A stretch of DNA of 39,721 bases from Limnohabitans sp. Rim8 (GTDB lineage Bacteria; Pseudomonadota; Gammaproteobacteria; Burkholderiales; Burkholderiaceae_C): the NCBI GenBank assembly GCA_945897795.1, contig CAMDFT010000022.1, positions 1-39,721 on the forward strand. The letters are read 5' to 3'. Shown here piece by piece: positions 1 to 9,739 of this stretch (the first letter of the stretch is position 1; every line of letters begins with the position of its first letter). Position numbers and translations under genes: made by a program. The notes under the pieces were generated by a model, which saw only the letters and a list, made by a program, of their open reading frames with translations, was not told the DNA's origin and searched no databases.

Positions 1-395
1 TAGTTGTCGCTGGTTTCGATCAAAATCGCATCAGCGCCAGCATGGGCAATGGCCCCCGGTACAGGAGACAGTGTGAAGGTATTGGTTAACACCTTGTCTC
101 CCGTTTTCACACCCAGCGCCTTGAGCGCAATGAACATTGCCGCACCGCAAGAACTGACGGCCACGCAGTATTTGCTGCCCACATATTCAGCGTACTCTTG
201 CTCCAGCAGCGAAGGCTCCGGGTAACCCTTGCCTTGTTCACCGTAACGGTGCAAGCGTCCCGAACGCATCAGGGCAATGGCGCGCTCGATGGCTTCTTCA
301 GGTATCGGCTCGCTGGTGCTCAAGTCTTTGCCAAACCACAGGCCGTCAGGCTCAAGCTGCATGGCTGAAGGTGGTGTTGAAATCATTGAGGACAT
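1..395 (-). CDS. DegT/DnrJ/EryC1/StrS-family aminotransferase, N-terminal part (runs off left edge)
   Basis: Translating the minus strand from the ATG at 393-395 gives 131 uninterrupted codons to the window edge. The segment HRYGEQGKGYPEPSLLEQEY, followed by a V-G-S-K-Y-C-V-A-V-S-S-C-G-A-A stretch and then VKTGDKVLTNTFTLSP, is the typical N-terminus of PLP-dependent aminotransferases of the DegT/DnrJ/EryC1/StrS family. These enzymes usually aminate keto-sugars, but some act on small keto compounds. The PLP-lysine lies outside the window, so activity cannot be confirmed. The start lies only 7 nt after the stop of the hpsN-like gene, so the two are probably co-transcribed and perhaps translationally coupled. 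Substrate unknown. The neighbours suggest a sulfonate- or amino-alcohol-derived compound rather than a cell-surface sugar, but this is inference. Confidence 0.8.
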   Translation of the reverse strand, partial: MSSMISTPPSAMQLEPDGLWFGKDLSTSEPIPEEAIERAIALMRSGRLHRYGEQGKGYPEPSLLEQEYAEYVGSKYCVAVSSCGAAMFIALKALGVKTGDKVLTNTFTLSPVPGAIAHAGADAILIETSDN

Positions 396-402
396 GGCTT
401 GA

Positions 403-1731
<1,329 letters not shown>

Positions 1732-1750
1732 TCAAAAATTTAAAATTGGC

Positions 1751-2611
1751 TTAACCACGCCCCTTCCAGGGCACAACGCGGCGCTCAACAAATCGCACCA
1801 GGTGGTCAAAGGCATAAGCAATGGCAGCGATCACCACAATGCCCATGATGACAATCGGCGTCTGCAAAAATCGAGATGCTGACAAAACCGTGTACCCCAA
1901 GCCGGAGGTGGCAGCGACCATTTCGGCGGCGACGAGTGTTGTCCAGCCAAAACCGATGCCAACACGCATTGCTGTAAAAATTTCTGGCATCGCAGACGGT
2001 AAAACGACCAAGCGAATCACTTGCCAGCGGGTTGCACCAAACGAATAGGCGGCATGAATTTGCTCTATTGCGGCCGACTTGACACCCGCGCGGGCACCCA
2101 AAGCCATAGGGGCAAGTACAGAAAGAAAAATCAGTAAAACCTTGGACAGCTCATCAATGCCAAACCAGATGATCATGAGCGGCAAGTAAGCCAAGGGTGG
2201 AATGGGTCGGTAAAACTCAATAGGAGGGTCAAAAATACCGCGTGCAATTGGGCTCATCCCCATCGCAATGCCCAGTGGGATCCCTACGATACAAGCCAAC
2301 AAGAAAGCACTAAAAACCCTCAATGTACTGACCCAGGTGTGCTCCCAAAAGCTGGCCCCTGTAAATCCGTCTCTCAAGATGACCAGAAAAGCGTCTATGA
2401 CGCCCATGGGTGATGGCAAAAAAAGTGGTTTGATGTATCCCGCGTAAGTCACCAACCACCACACTAAGATCAAGCCAAAAATCACAACAACGCTAATCTT
2501 GAGGCTTTCGCCTTGACCTGGCACGCCATAAATTTCACCCGGCTTGGCGGGTTTGGCTTTCATCCAACTTGCCTTGATGCCTTTGCCAGTCGTTGAACGG
2601 TTGTCACTCAT
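1751..2611 (-). CDS. ABC transporter permease, TauC/SsuC type
   Basis: Inner-membrane permease of about 286 residues with several hydrophobic segments and the binding-protein-dependent transport signature. The EAA-like loop is visible in EQIHAAYSFGATRWQVIRLV followed by VLPSAMPEIFTAMRVG. SFWEHTWVSTLRVFSAFLLA and PPIEFYRPIPPLAYLPLMII are characteristic of the nitrate/taurine/sulfonate subfamily. I chose the ATG at 2609-2611 because AGGAG lies 7 nt upstream; a start at 2635 is possible but would lengthen the overlap. The gene overlaps the end of the ATPase gene by 8 nt, so translation is probably coupled. Predicted to form the channel for the solute delivered by the binding protein encoded upstream in the operon. 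Confidence 0.88.
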   Translation of the reverse strand: MSDNRSTTGKGIKASWMKAKPAKPGEIYGVPGQGESLKISVVVIFGLILVWWLVTYAGYIKPLFLPSPMGVIDAFLVILRDGFTGASFWEHTWVSTLRVFSAFLLACIVGIPLGIAMGMSPIARGIFDPPIEFYRPIPPLAYLPLMIIWFGIDELSKVLLIFLSVLAPMALGARAGVKSAAIEQIHAAYSFGATRWQVIRLVVLPSAMPEIFTAMRVGIGFGWTTLVAAEMVAATSGLGYTVLSASRFLQTPIVIMGIVVIAAIAYAFDHLVRFVERRVVPWKGRG

Positions 2612-3398
2612 CGTGAGCTCCTGCCTCATCAGCAAAGATGATCTGTAATATTTCTTCTCTCAGTTCAATAAATTCAGAAGACGCTTTGATCGCTCTGGCA
2701 TTGCCCGTTTCAAAATAACGTTGACTAAACGGCAAGTCAAAGACGTGTGATATTCGACCGGGACGAGGTGACATCACAATCAATTTTGTCCCCATGAACA
2801 AGGCTTCTTCAACGCTGTGGGTGATGAAAAAAACCATCTTTCCAGTGTCGCGCCAAACTTTCAAAATCAGCTCTTGCGCTCGCTCTCGGGTCAGCGCATC
2901 CAATGCACCCAATGGTTCATCCATCAGCAAGATCGCCGGGTCACTGGTCAGTGCCCGAGCGATCCCGACGCGTTGCTGCATGCCCCCCGACAACTCATAG
3001 GTGGCCGATTGCTCAAATTGCTCTAGACCCAGCAGCTTGATGAACTCGCGCGCAATAGCTTCCCGCTTAACCTTGCCATGGCCTTGAATTTTCAAGCCGA
3101 AAGCGACGTTGTCCAGCACATTCAGCCAGGGCAGCAGGGCGTGTTTTTGAAACACCACAGAGCGATCAGCGCCTGGGCCTGTGACAACCTCACCGTTCAG
3201 AGATATCTCCCCTTCACTTGGGGCCATGAATCCTGCGATCAGATTCAACAGCGTTGATTTGCCACAGCCAGATGCACCCAATGCCACCACAAAATCTTTT
3301 TCATGAATCTCGAGGTTGATGCTTTGGAGAGCATGAACGGGGGGTTTGCCAGGAACAGGGTAATAAACCGACGCGTTTTTAATGGCAAGTGCTGTCAT
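2604..3398 (-). CDS. ABC transporter ATP-binding protein, TauB/SsuB type
   Basis: A 264-residue ATPase with all canonical motifs: Walker A GASGCGKSTLL near residue 42, Q-loop VVFQKHALLPWLNVLDNV, signature LSGGMQQRVGIARAL, Walker B ILLMDEPLGALD and switch histidine in FFITHSVEEALF. The sequence around the Q-loop and the ITHSVEEALFMGTKLIVMSPRPGRI-like region is typical of the nitrate/sulfonate/taurine group. GAGG 6 nt before the ATG supports the start. It is the second gene of the operon, 78 nt after the binding-protein gene, and overlaps the permease gene. It would power uptake of the sulfonate-like substrate. Confidence 0.92.
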   Translation of the reverse strand: MTALAIKNASVYYPVPGKPPVHALQSINLEIHEKDFVVALGASGCGKSTLLNLIAGFMAPSEGEISLNGEVVTGPGADRSVVFQKHALLPWLNVLDNVAFGLKIQGHGKVKREAIAREFIKLLGLEQFEQSATYELSGGMQQRVGIARALTSDPAILLMDEPLGALDALTRERAQELILKVWRDTGKMVFFITHSVEEALFMGTKLIVMSPRPGRISHVFDLPFSQRYFETGNARAIKASSEFIELREEILQIIFADEAGAHDE

Positions 3399-3476
3399 TG
3401 AGGACCTCGAGAGGTTTGAGCCACGTGCTGAGCCAGCCTGAACTGGTCAGCGCAGCACGCGAACATGCAAAGCCAA

Positions 3477-4475
3477 TTACTTGCCAGCAGCGGCTTTGGC
3501 GAATTCGGGATTCACGAACTTGGTGTAGCTGTCAGCGGCTGCGCTGATACGGCCCGCACCCTTCAGGAAGTCGGCGGTGGATTTAATGGTTGTCGCTGCA
3601 CCACCGCCCATCCAGTTTGCGGACATATTCAACTCGCCATCTGGGTATATTGCACCTTCCAATGCCGACACAACAGCAGCGGGGGTTATGCCTACATTGG
3701 TGGCGACCGCCTTGGTTTTAGGCGAATCCACTGTCCATGCAGCTCGGTTCTTGCTGTAGTCACCATTGATTTGGTTCATGGCCTTCAAAAAGTTCACCAA
3801 GCCAGCACGGTTTGCCGCCGCAAATTTGTTGGTGGCAACCCATCCATTGAAAGTAGGGAAACCGGTTTTGGCAATGGCACCTGCCGTCGTCATGACCTTA
3901 CCGTTTTCACGAATCTTGGCTTGGACCGGATACCAGACAAACGCTGCATCCACTGCGTTTTGAGCCCAGGCAGCTGCGATTTCAGCGGGCGACATGCCGA
4001 CGACCGTCACGTCTTTCTCTGTCAAGTTGTACATCTTCAATGCGCCCATCAGCGAGAAGTGCGCTGTGGACCCAATCGGCACAGCGATGCGCTTGCCTTT
4101 CAAATCTGCGGGCTTGTCAATACCTGCCCCATTTCGGGTCACCAAAGCTTCTGAACTGTCAATGACCTTGCCGACAGAAATCATCTGATAGTCCAGACCT
4201 GAGCTAAGGCCGGCTGATAGGGGAGAAGAGCCAATCTCGGAGATCACAATGCCGCCAGAGGCCATGGCCGCGTTGACCTCAGCACCTGAAGCGAATTGAC
4301 GCCATTCAATGGTCCAGCCAGTTGCTTTTTCAAGTGTTCCGTCTGCAACGATGGCTTTGTAGGGTGCCGGATCACCAAAGTGGCCGATCACCACCTTGGT
4401 TTGAGCTAGGGCATGGGTCACGAGACCTAAAGTGAATACTGAGCCGACTAACAGTGTTTTAAGCAGATTTTTCAT
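3477..4475 (-). CDS. Periplasmic substrate-binding protein, TauA type
   Basis: The 332-residue protein begins with a clear signal peptide (MKNLLKTLLVGSVFTLGLVTHALAQ) and continues as a type 2 periplasmic binding fold. VVIGHFGDPAPYKAIVADG and WRQFASGAEVNAAMASGGI, then ISEIGSSPLSAGLSSGLDY, are characteristic of the taurine/sulfonate/nitrate family (TauA, SsuA). It is the first gene of the minus-strand operon with the ATPase, permease, hpsN-like and aminotransferase genes, and diverges from a MocR-type regulator. It is the best candidate for determining what this system imports. Taurine is the closest known ligand by family, but the downstream enzyme points to a hydroxylated C3 sulfonate. No strong ribosome binding site is visible before the ATG. 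Confidence 0.9.
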   Translation of the reverse strand: MKNLLKTLLVGSVFTLGLVTHALAQTKVVIGHFGDPAPYKAIVADGTLEKATGWTIEWRQFASGAEVNAAMASGGIVISEIGSSPLSAGLSSGLDYQMISVGKVIDSSEALVTRNGAGIDKPADLKGKRIAVPIGSTAHFSLMGALKMYNLTEKDVTVVGMSPAEIAAAWAQNAVDAAFVWYPVQAKIRENGKVMTTAGAIAKTGFPTFNGWVATNKFAAANRAGLVNFLKAMNQINGDYSKNRAAWTVDSPKTKAVATNVGITPAAVVSALEGAIYPDGELNMSANWMGGGAATTIKSTADFLKGAGRISAAADSYTKFVNPEFAKAAAGK

Positions 4476-4570
4476 GGTGATTTTTCAGTAAAAAAGTTGC
4501 GGGAATTTGATGGACTGAAATCGGTTCACATGCTCTCATCACACATGACCTCAATCAATGTTAGATAAAG

Positions 4571-4614
4571 CTATTTTTTAAAAATAGTGCCAGATTAATT
4601 TTTGTATAGTGCCA
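4571..4614. promoter_or_regulatory. Probable operator of the MocR-type regulator: direct TAGTGCCA repeats and an overlapping palindrome
   Basis: The divergent gap contains two identical 8-mers TAGTGCCA at 4585-4592 and 4607-4614, in the same orientation and 22 bp apart, about two helical turns. A perfect 17-bp palindrome (arms CTATTTTT / AAAAATAG, central T) lies at 4571-4587 and overlaps the first repeat. MocR-family proteins such as GabR, PdxR and TauR are known to bind direct repeats in divergent promoters. A TATAGT hexamer at 4605-4610 could be a plus-strand -10 box for the regulator; no good -35 is obvious. The same region must contain the minus-strand promoter of the importer operon. 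Confidence 0.55.
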
Positions 4615-4752
4615 AAATTCAATAAATTGGAATTTGCTTGGCTTCGCAAGTAAAACTTCAGACCAGCCCTCAAACGCTTCCGGGTTAACCCTTGCTTGAT
4701 GCCAGCACATCAACCAGGTGTCGCCACAATCACAATTGAACAGGAAAAGAGC

Positions 4753-6255
4753 ATGCGGCAAAAGCAGGAAATCACTGATATTTGGGCCAAGCTTTTTCCA
4801 AAATTTTCTGGCAACAGTGCCACGCTTCAAGGTCGAGTGCGAGAGATGATGGTGCACTCCATTTTGATGGGCCTCATTCCGCCTGGCGCAAAAGTTCCCA
4901 CCAGTCGCGCGCTGTCGAGTGCCTTGGGCTTGTCTCGCAACACGGTTTCACTGGCTTTACAAGTGCTCGTTGACAAGGGGTTTTTGATTGCCAGTCCTCG
5001 AAGTGGGCTGATCGTCAATGGCGACATTTTGCTTGGCCAGGCAGACCGATCGGCCCCTTCAGAACCTATGACTGCAGGCTTGAAGTGGTCCGAGCGGTTT
5101 AAATCGCACCTCATCAATCAACGCAACATCACCAAACCCGCCAACTGGCAGGATTACGCTTACCCTTTTGTTTATGGCCAATTTGACGCAAGCTTGGTGC
5201 CGCTCAAAGACTGGCGCGCCTGCTCTCACCAAGCCTTGTTTGTACCGGCTGTCAAGAAATGGGCTCAGAACCATATTGACCGCGACTCTGAGGCCTTGGT
5301 GGAGCAGATTCAACACCGCTTGTTGCCTGCGCGCGGCATCATGGCCAGGCGCGATGAAATTCTTGTGACCGCAGGCTCGCAAATGGCCTGCTACCTGTTG
5401 GCCAATGTGTTGGTCGATAAAAAAACCGTTGTTGGCATAGAAGACCCTGGGTACCCGGATGCGCGCAATAACTTTTTGCTGCGCAGCGACCATGTCAAAG
5501 CACTGCCCATGGATGCCGATGGACTGACTGCCTCCCGTGCCATGGGGCAATGTGCCTATGTTTTCGTGACCCCCAGTCATCAGTGCCCCACCACCGTCAC
5601 CATGCCATTGAGTCGCAGGCAGGAGATCTTGGAGTTGGCCAAAAAACGTGATGTTGTTTTGTTCGAAGACGACCATGAGAGCGAATTGAACTTTTCCGGT
5701 CGCCCTCTGCCTGCGCTGAAAAGCCTGGATACGGATGGTCGGGTTATTTACCTTGGCAGCCTGTCCAAAACTCTGGTGCACGGCCTGAGAATTGGCTACA
5801 TCGTTGCACCTGCTGAATTGATACGCGAGCTTCGGGCCTTGCGTCGATTGATCATGCGCCATGAACCCACCAACAACTCGCACACGGCCAGCTTGTTTAT
5901 TGCACAAGGGCACCATGATGCATTTATGCGCAAGTTGAACGTGACTTACAAAGAGCGACGCGAGATTTTGACCCGTGCATTTTCAAAATATTTGCCAGAT
6001 TTTGAAATCGTGCCTTCACAAGGAGGCTCTGGTGCCTGGATCAAGGGGCCTGAGAGTTTGAACAGCCAAGCTTTGGCAGAGTTATGCGCTGCTCGTGGCG
6101 TCTTGATTGAGCCAGGTGATATTTTCTTCAGTAAATCATCGAACAAGAACCAAGCTTACTTTCGCTTAGGTTATTCAGCCATCCATGGCTCATTGATCGA
6201 TGCTGGTGTACGTGAAATCCAACAGGCTTACAAAGACATGAAGATTCATTCATGA
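4753..6255 (+). CDS. MocR-family regulator (GntR winged helix fused to PLP aminotransferase fold), TauR-like
   Basis: The protein of about 500 residues has an N-terminal GntR-type winged helix (VREMMVHSILMGLIPPGAKV, then SRALSSALGLSRNTVSLALQ, about residues 25-90). A type I aminotransferase-fold domain follows, with EDPGYPDARNNF, EDDHESELNFSG and the PLP lysine K339 in SLSKTLVHGLRIGY. Such proteins use PLP plus an amine or amino acid as effector. AGGA 8 nt before the ATG at 4753 favours this start; a TTG/ATG pair at 4696-4701 in the same frame lacks one. It is divergent from the importer operon and probably controls it and itself. The effector may be an amino-sulfonate such as taurine, cysteate or a related compound; this is inferred from family and context. 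About 250 bp of non-coding sequence follows, with no feature I can name. Confidence 0.88.
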   Translation: MRQKQEITDIWAKLFPKFSGNSATLQGRVREMMVHSILMGLIPPGAKVPTSRALSSALGLSRNTVSLALQVLVDKGFLIASPRSGLIVNGDILLGQADRSAPSEPMTAGLKWSERFKSHLINQRNITKPANWQDYAYPFVYGQFDASLVPLKDWRACSHQALFVPAVKKWAQNHIDRDSEALVEQIQHRLLPARGIMARRDEILVTAGSQMACYLLANVLVDKKTVVGIEDPGYPDARNNFLLRSDHVKALPMDADGLTASRAMGQCAYVFVTPSHQCPTTVTMPLSRRQEILELAKKRDVVLFEDDHESELNFSGRPLPALKSLDTDGRVIYLGSLSKTLVHGLRIGYIVAPAELIRELRALRRLIMRHEPTNNSHTASLFIAQGHHDAFMRKLNVTYKERREILTRAFSKYLPDFEIVPSQGGSGAWIKGPESLNSQALAELCAARGVLIEPGDIFFSKSSNKNQAYFRLGYSAIHGSLIDAGVREIQQAYKDMKIHS

Positions 6256-6506
6256 CTCCACTTGAAACATGATTTGGTAAATGACTTGTATGTTTGCACC
6301 AATGTTCAAGAAGTTCAGGCCTCCCACGCCCCCTTAAGCGTTGTGCATAAGGCGCATCTTTTGACCCACTTTGAAATTGCTGAGCTCTTGTAAAGTCGCG
6401 CTTTTGCCGTCTTGTTTAAGTTGGCGGGCTCGAAGCCAAATCGTTTTACTGTGCAGGACAAAGCTCCATGCGTTTTAAACATACACCATGCCCTGCGAAG
6501 CTTTCA

Positions 6507-7481
6507 TCACTGTGCTTCGATGCCCAGTTCCTTGATGCGCCGGGTGATGACGTCAAATTCAAGCTTGTAGTTGGCTTGTGCCTGTTCAGGTGTTGTCACC
6601 ATCATTTCAAACCCACGCTCCACCAGCTGATTCCTGACCTCTGGTGTATTGGCAATGGCACGCATTTCCTGTCCAAGCCTCTGAACAATGGCGGTTGGCG
6701 TTTTGGCCGGTGCAAGTATGGCCATCCAGACACTGTTGAGGTAAAGGGGATCGGTCAGCCCCAATTCTTTGAGCGTGGGCACTTGGGGCAAAGCTTGGGA
6801 GCGCTCTGCGCCCATCATGGCAATGGGCACGATCTTGCCTGTGGCTACGTGCTGTCGCGCGGTGGCTACAGAAGACAACCCCAGGGTGAGGGTTTGGTTC
6901 AGCAAGTCAGTCACCACCGGGCCTTCGCCACGCTGTGGGACGTGCACCATTTCCGCCTTGAGTTCTCGGTTGAGCGACTCACCGGCCAAATGGCCCAGAC
7001 CCCCGACACCCCATGAGCCATAGCTGTATTTGGCGTTGGGCACGGCCATGCGCTTGAGATCTGCAAAATTCTTGATACCACTGGAGGTGCTGCTCGAAAT
7101 CAGTGCCGGGCTGCGCAGTATCTAGCCTACAAAGACCAGGTCTTTTTGAGGATCAAAAGGCAAACTTTTGAACAAGGCCACGTTGTTGATCAGTGGATCA
7201 TTGATGGACAGAAGCAAGGTGTGGCCATCCCCCTCAGCCTTGGCAACCTCTGCGACACCGATGTTGCCAGCTGCGCCCGATTTGTTTTCCACCACCACGG
7301 GCTGCCCAAGTGATTTGGAGAGTTTTTCACCAAAGAGTCTGGCAACGAAATCAGTGGCACCTCCTGCTGGGTAAGGTACAACGAGGCGGATGGTTTTGGT
7401 CGGGTAAGTTTGCGCATGCCCTGTCAGGCAAAGCAACGTCGCGAACAGTCCCAAAGCGAGGGGCTTGATCAGGTGTTTCAT
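6507..7481 (-). pseudogene. TctC/Bug-family solute-binding protein, interrupted by one in-frame TAG
   Basis: The frame from the ATG at 7481 (AGGAG 5 nt upstream) reads a signal peptide MKHLIKPLALGLFATLLCLTGHAQ and a typical Bug N-terminus (TIRLVVPYPAGGATDFVARL, VVENKSGAAGNIGVAEVAKA). It reaches a TAG at 7122-7124 after LVFVG. The same frame then continues without any shift through ILRSPALISSSTSSG to AKYSYGSWGVGGLGHLAGES and a normal C-terminus at 6507. The total of about 324 codons is the usual family length, so the only visible lesion is one nonsense codon at position 120. Bug proteins bind carboxylates, aromatic acids or amides for tripartite (TctABC) carriers; no TctA or TctB is in the window. 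It lies 33 nt after the Rieske gene and is probably co-transcribed with it. A sequencing error is the main alternative. Confidence 0.85.
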
Positions 7482-7514
7482 GGAGTCTCCTGGTGTGTTG
7501 AGTTTTTTAAACGG

Positions 7515-8558
7515 TCATGACATAAGGTCTTCGGCGCTTTTCTCGTCAGAAAGGATCTTTCTGAACTGCATCAACGCGGAATCGAAATGCAAAGGCAGCA
7601 TGGGCTTGGTTGCGGGTGTTTGCATGTTCAGATGCTGTGCGGTGATCATGTTCCGGTCTTCTTCAAAGGCCTGGACCAAAGAGTTGTAAATGCTTTGTGT
7701 GACCGCTTCATCACCCAAGTCACTTTGGTGGGACTGCTGAAAGAAGTAGTGGGTACTGTTTTCGGTTTCAGGGGTCAGTGTCTGGCAGCTGTGCAGCTGA
7801 ACAGCTTGGCGCATGTCGTCAGGTGCGGTACCTACGGGCTTGCCACCCGAGTGCATCAACAAGGTTGCAGGCAATAAAAATTCGTAGTCGAACCAACGGT
7901 CAAGATGGGTTGTAAAGGTCCTGAAGCGTTGATAAAAAGGCGGTGAAGGAACGTCAGGAATGTGACGAATGACACGAATTCCACGCTGCCCAGGCTGGGT
8001 GACCTTCTCGATGCTCGGCCTGGCTTGGGCAATGGCCGTTGAACCGCCTAGAGTTTTTTCATGCACATAACTCAGGTGAGAAAAATCCAGCAGGTTGTCA
8101 CAGATAAGAAGGTAAGGGGTGTCGTAGTGCAGGTAACCAGGGATGTTTTTCCAAGCCGGGTCACTGCATGAAAAATTGTCTGGCAAAAAGGCTTCATCTG
8201 CTTTGGTCGGGTCGCCCATCCAGACAAATACCCAGTTATTTTTAGTGACCACGGGGTAAGCGCGCACACAAGCTTTTGGGGGAACCTTGTCGACCCCCGG
8301 AATTTCGGTGCAAAGCCCTTGGGCGTTGAACTTAAGGCCGTGATAACCACAGCGGATGCTGTCACCTTCGCGGCGACCAGCTGACAGTGGTGCGTGTCGA
8401 TGGCAGCATCTGTTTTCAAGGGCGACCAATTTGCCGTCTTGCTTGCGATACACCACGACGGGCTCATTAAGAACCTTTCGCTGGAATAACTCTGTTGATT
8501 CAGCCGATGGTATTTCATGCTCCCAAGCAATCACATACCAGCAATTTTTAATCCACAT
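7515..8558 (-). CDS. Rieske non-haem iron oxygenase, large subunit (VanA-like)
   Basis: About 347 residues from the ATG at 8556-8558, which starts MWIKNCWYVIAWEHEI, the usual beginning of this family; AAGG lies upstream. A more distal in-frame start at 8597 adds an atypical tail. The Rieske [2Fe-2S] motif is C51-x-H53-x16-C70-x2-H73 (CCHRHAPLS then CGYHGLKF). The mononuclear iron site is suggested by CDNLLDFSHLSYVHEKTLGG. The family includes vanillate O-demethylase and related ring-hydroxylating or demethylating oxygenases that need a separate ferredoxin reductase. No reductase gene is seen here. The gene is followed by the broken TctC gene and preceded by a LuxR regulator, which suggests a small aromatic-acid catabolic unit. 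Substrate unknown. Confidence 0.87.
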   Translation of the reverse strand: MWIKNCWYVIAWEHEIPSAESTELFQRKVLNEPVVVYRKQDGKLVALENRCCHRHAPLSAGRREGDSIRCGYHGLKFNAQGLCTEIPGVDKVPPKACVRAYPVVTKNNWVFVWMGDPTKADEAFLPDNFSCSDPAWKNIPGYLHYDTPYLLICDNLLDFSHLSYVHEKTLGGSTAIAQARPSIEKVTQPGQRGIRVIRHIPDVPSPPFYQRFRTFTTHLDRWFDYEFLLPATLLMHSGGKPVGTAPDDMRQAVQLHSCQTLTPETENSTHYFFQQSHQSDLGDEAVTQSIYNSLVQAFEEDRNMITAQHLNMQTPATKPMLPLHFDSALMQFRKILSDEKSAEDLMS

Positions 8559-8625
8559 GCATAAACCTTGTTGTTGCCGTTTGACCCAAGTCAACAATCA
8601 ATGTACAAGCATGAGAACAAGCTGT

Positions 8626-8647
8626 CTGTCCCCTTCGAAAGGGACAG
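8626..8647 (-). terminator. Short hairpin between LuxR-type and Rieske genes
   Basis: CTGTCCC at 8626-8632 pairs with GGGACAG at 8641-8647 around a loop containing TTCGAA. It lies just after the stop of the LuxR-type gene and upstream of the Rieske gene, all on the minus strand. There is no T-tract on the minus strand, so it is a weak candidate for a terminator, attenuator or mRNA-stability element. Confidence 0.35.
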
Positions 8648-8679
8648 CCCCAGGCTTTTGAAAGGCTTTGCGAAACTGT

Positions 8680-9510
8680 TCAGTTGATCGTGAGCCAGCG
8701 AACCAAACGCAAACGGTCGCTGGGACCACCCTGCGCTTGCAGCTTTGTATAGGCACGCTTGCGCAGCGTCATGACAGTTGAAGGTGCAACGTCCAGGTCA
8801 ACAGCAATGCCATCCACACTCATGCCTGAAGCAATGCGTGCGCACACGGCCCTTTCCCGGGCCGACAGGCCTGGCGCACGGTCATGCAGAGCATTTTCCA
8901 ATTGCTCCGCCGTTGTGGCACCACTGAAAATCTTGAGGCCAGCCAAGCGCGACCTGCAAACCTGTGCAATCAGTGCACCCAGTGGAAGAAGTTTCTCAAG
9001 TTCACCCGGAGTGAAGTGACCCTGCTTGGCAGAGCGGTAAAGGTTCACCGCCAAGCGATGTTCGGGCGAGGGTGAAAACAGAAACGACAAGCGGTCTGGC
9101 AAATTTTCACGTTCATAAATGTCACGTTTCCAAGCGTTGTCTGGAATATCTTCGCGCATCACATGCAAGGCAGCAACACCATCGCACTTTTTGTCATGGG
9201 TGTGCATTTGGTCCAGTAGGTGCGTGACCGGATCTTGTTTGAAATACAAGTTGCGGTACCGTTCAAAACACTCTCGTGTGACATCACGGTTCGGGTGGCT
9301 TTCTTTGGTCGCGTAGGCGAACTGAGTCGGTTTTTGACCCGAAGAGGGATGCTCAACCAGGGAGATGTAATCGACGTCGCTGATCTGGTTGATGGCTTGA
9401 AGTATGGGCTGGCTAATGGTCTGAACGCTCACATTCAGCAGGTTCGACAAAACCGATACGGGCATCTTGGCTGAACCCGTTGTCTTGGAAAAGTCCCAAA
9501 ATTCTTGCAT
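8680..9510 (-). CDS. LuxR-family transcriptional regulator
   Basis: The C-terminal 60 residues form a LuxR/GerE helix-turn-helix: LSARERAVCARIASGMSVDG, then AVDLDVAPSTVMTLRKRAYT. The preceding 200 residues are an N-terminal sensor region I cannot assign; I see no phosphoacceptor receiver domain and no clear autoinducer-binding signature. I chose the ATG at 9508-9510 (276 residues); a TTG at 9565-9567 would add 19 residues, and neither has a good ribosome binding site. It lies upstream of the Rieske oxygenase gene in the same direction with a 121-nt gap, and may control that gene. The effector is unknown. Confidence 0.8.
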   Translation of the reverse strand: MQEFWDFSKTTGSAKMPVSVLSNLLNVSVQTISQPILQAINQISDVDYISLVEHPSSGQKPTQFAYATKESHPNRDVTRECFERYRNLYFKQDPVTHLLDQMHTHDKKCDGVAALHVMREDIPDNAWKRDIYERENLPDRLSFLFSPSPEHRLAVNLYRSAKQGHFTPGELEKLLPLGALIAQVCRSRLAGLKIFSGATTAEQLENALHDRAPGLSARERAVCARIASGMSVDGIAVDLDVAPSTVMTLRKRAYTKLQAQGGPSDRLRLVRWLTIN

Positions 9511-9739
9511 GGATCGTTTATACGTCAGCCCATGACCCTTGTCATCAGGACTTGCGATCGTATGCAAGGGTTACGATCATTTTGATTTTTACAGATTGAA
9601 TCAATTGCTCGGCCAATGCAATCGTCCTCGCTGGGTGCGACTGGCCAAAAAGCCACCTCTTACAGCCATATCCCAACTCCCCAGTCTGCGCCTTCTGTCC
9701 ATGGTCAGACAGCTCGTACATGGGGGTCTCGAAGCCTGC

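Noticed and set aside
6342..6362. Possible terminator after the MocR gene (TGTGC/GCGCA stem followed by TCTTTT)
   Set aside because: The stem is only about 5 bp with a weak pair, too poor to call a terminator with confidence.
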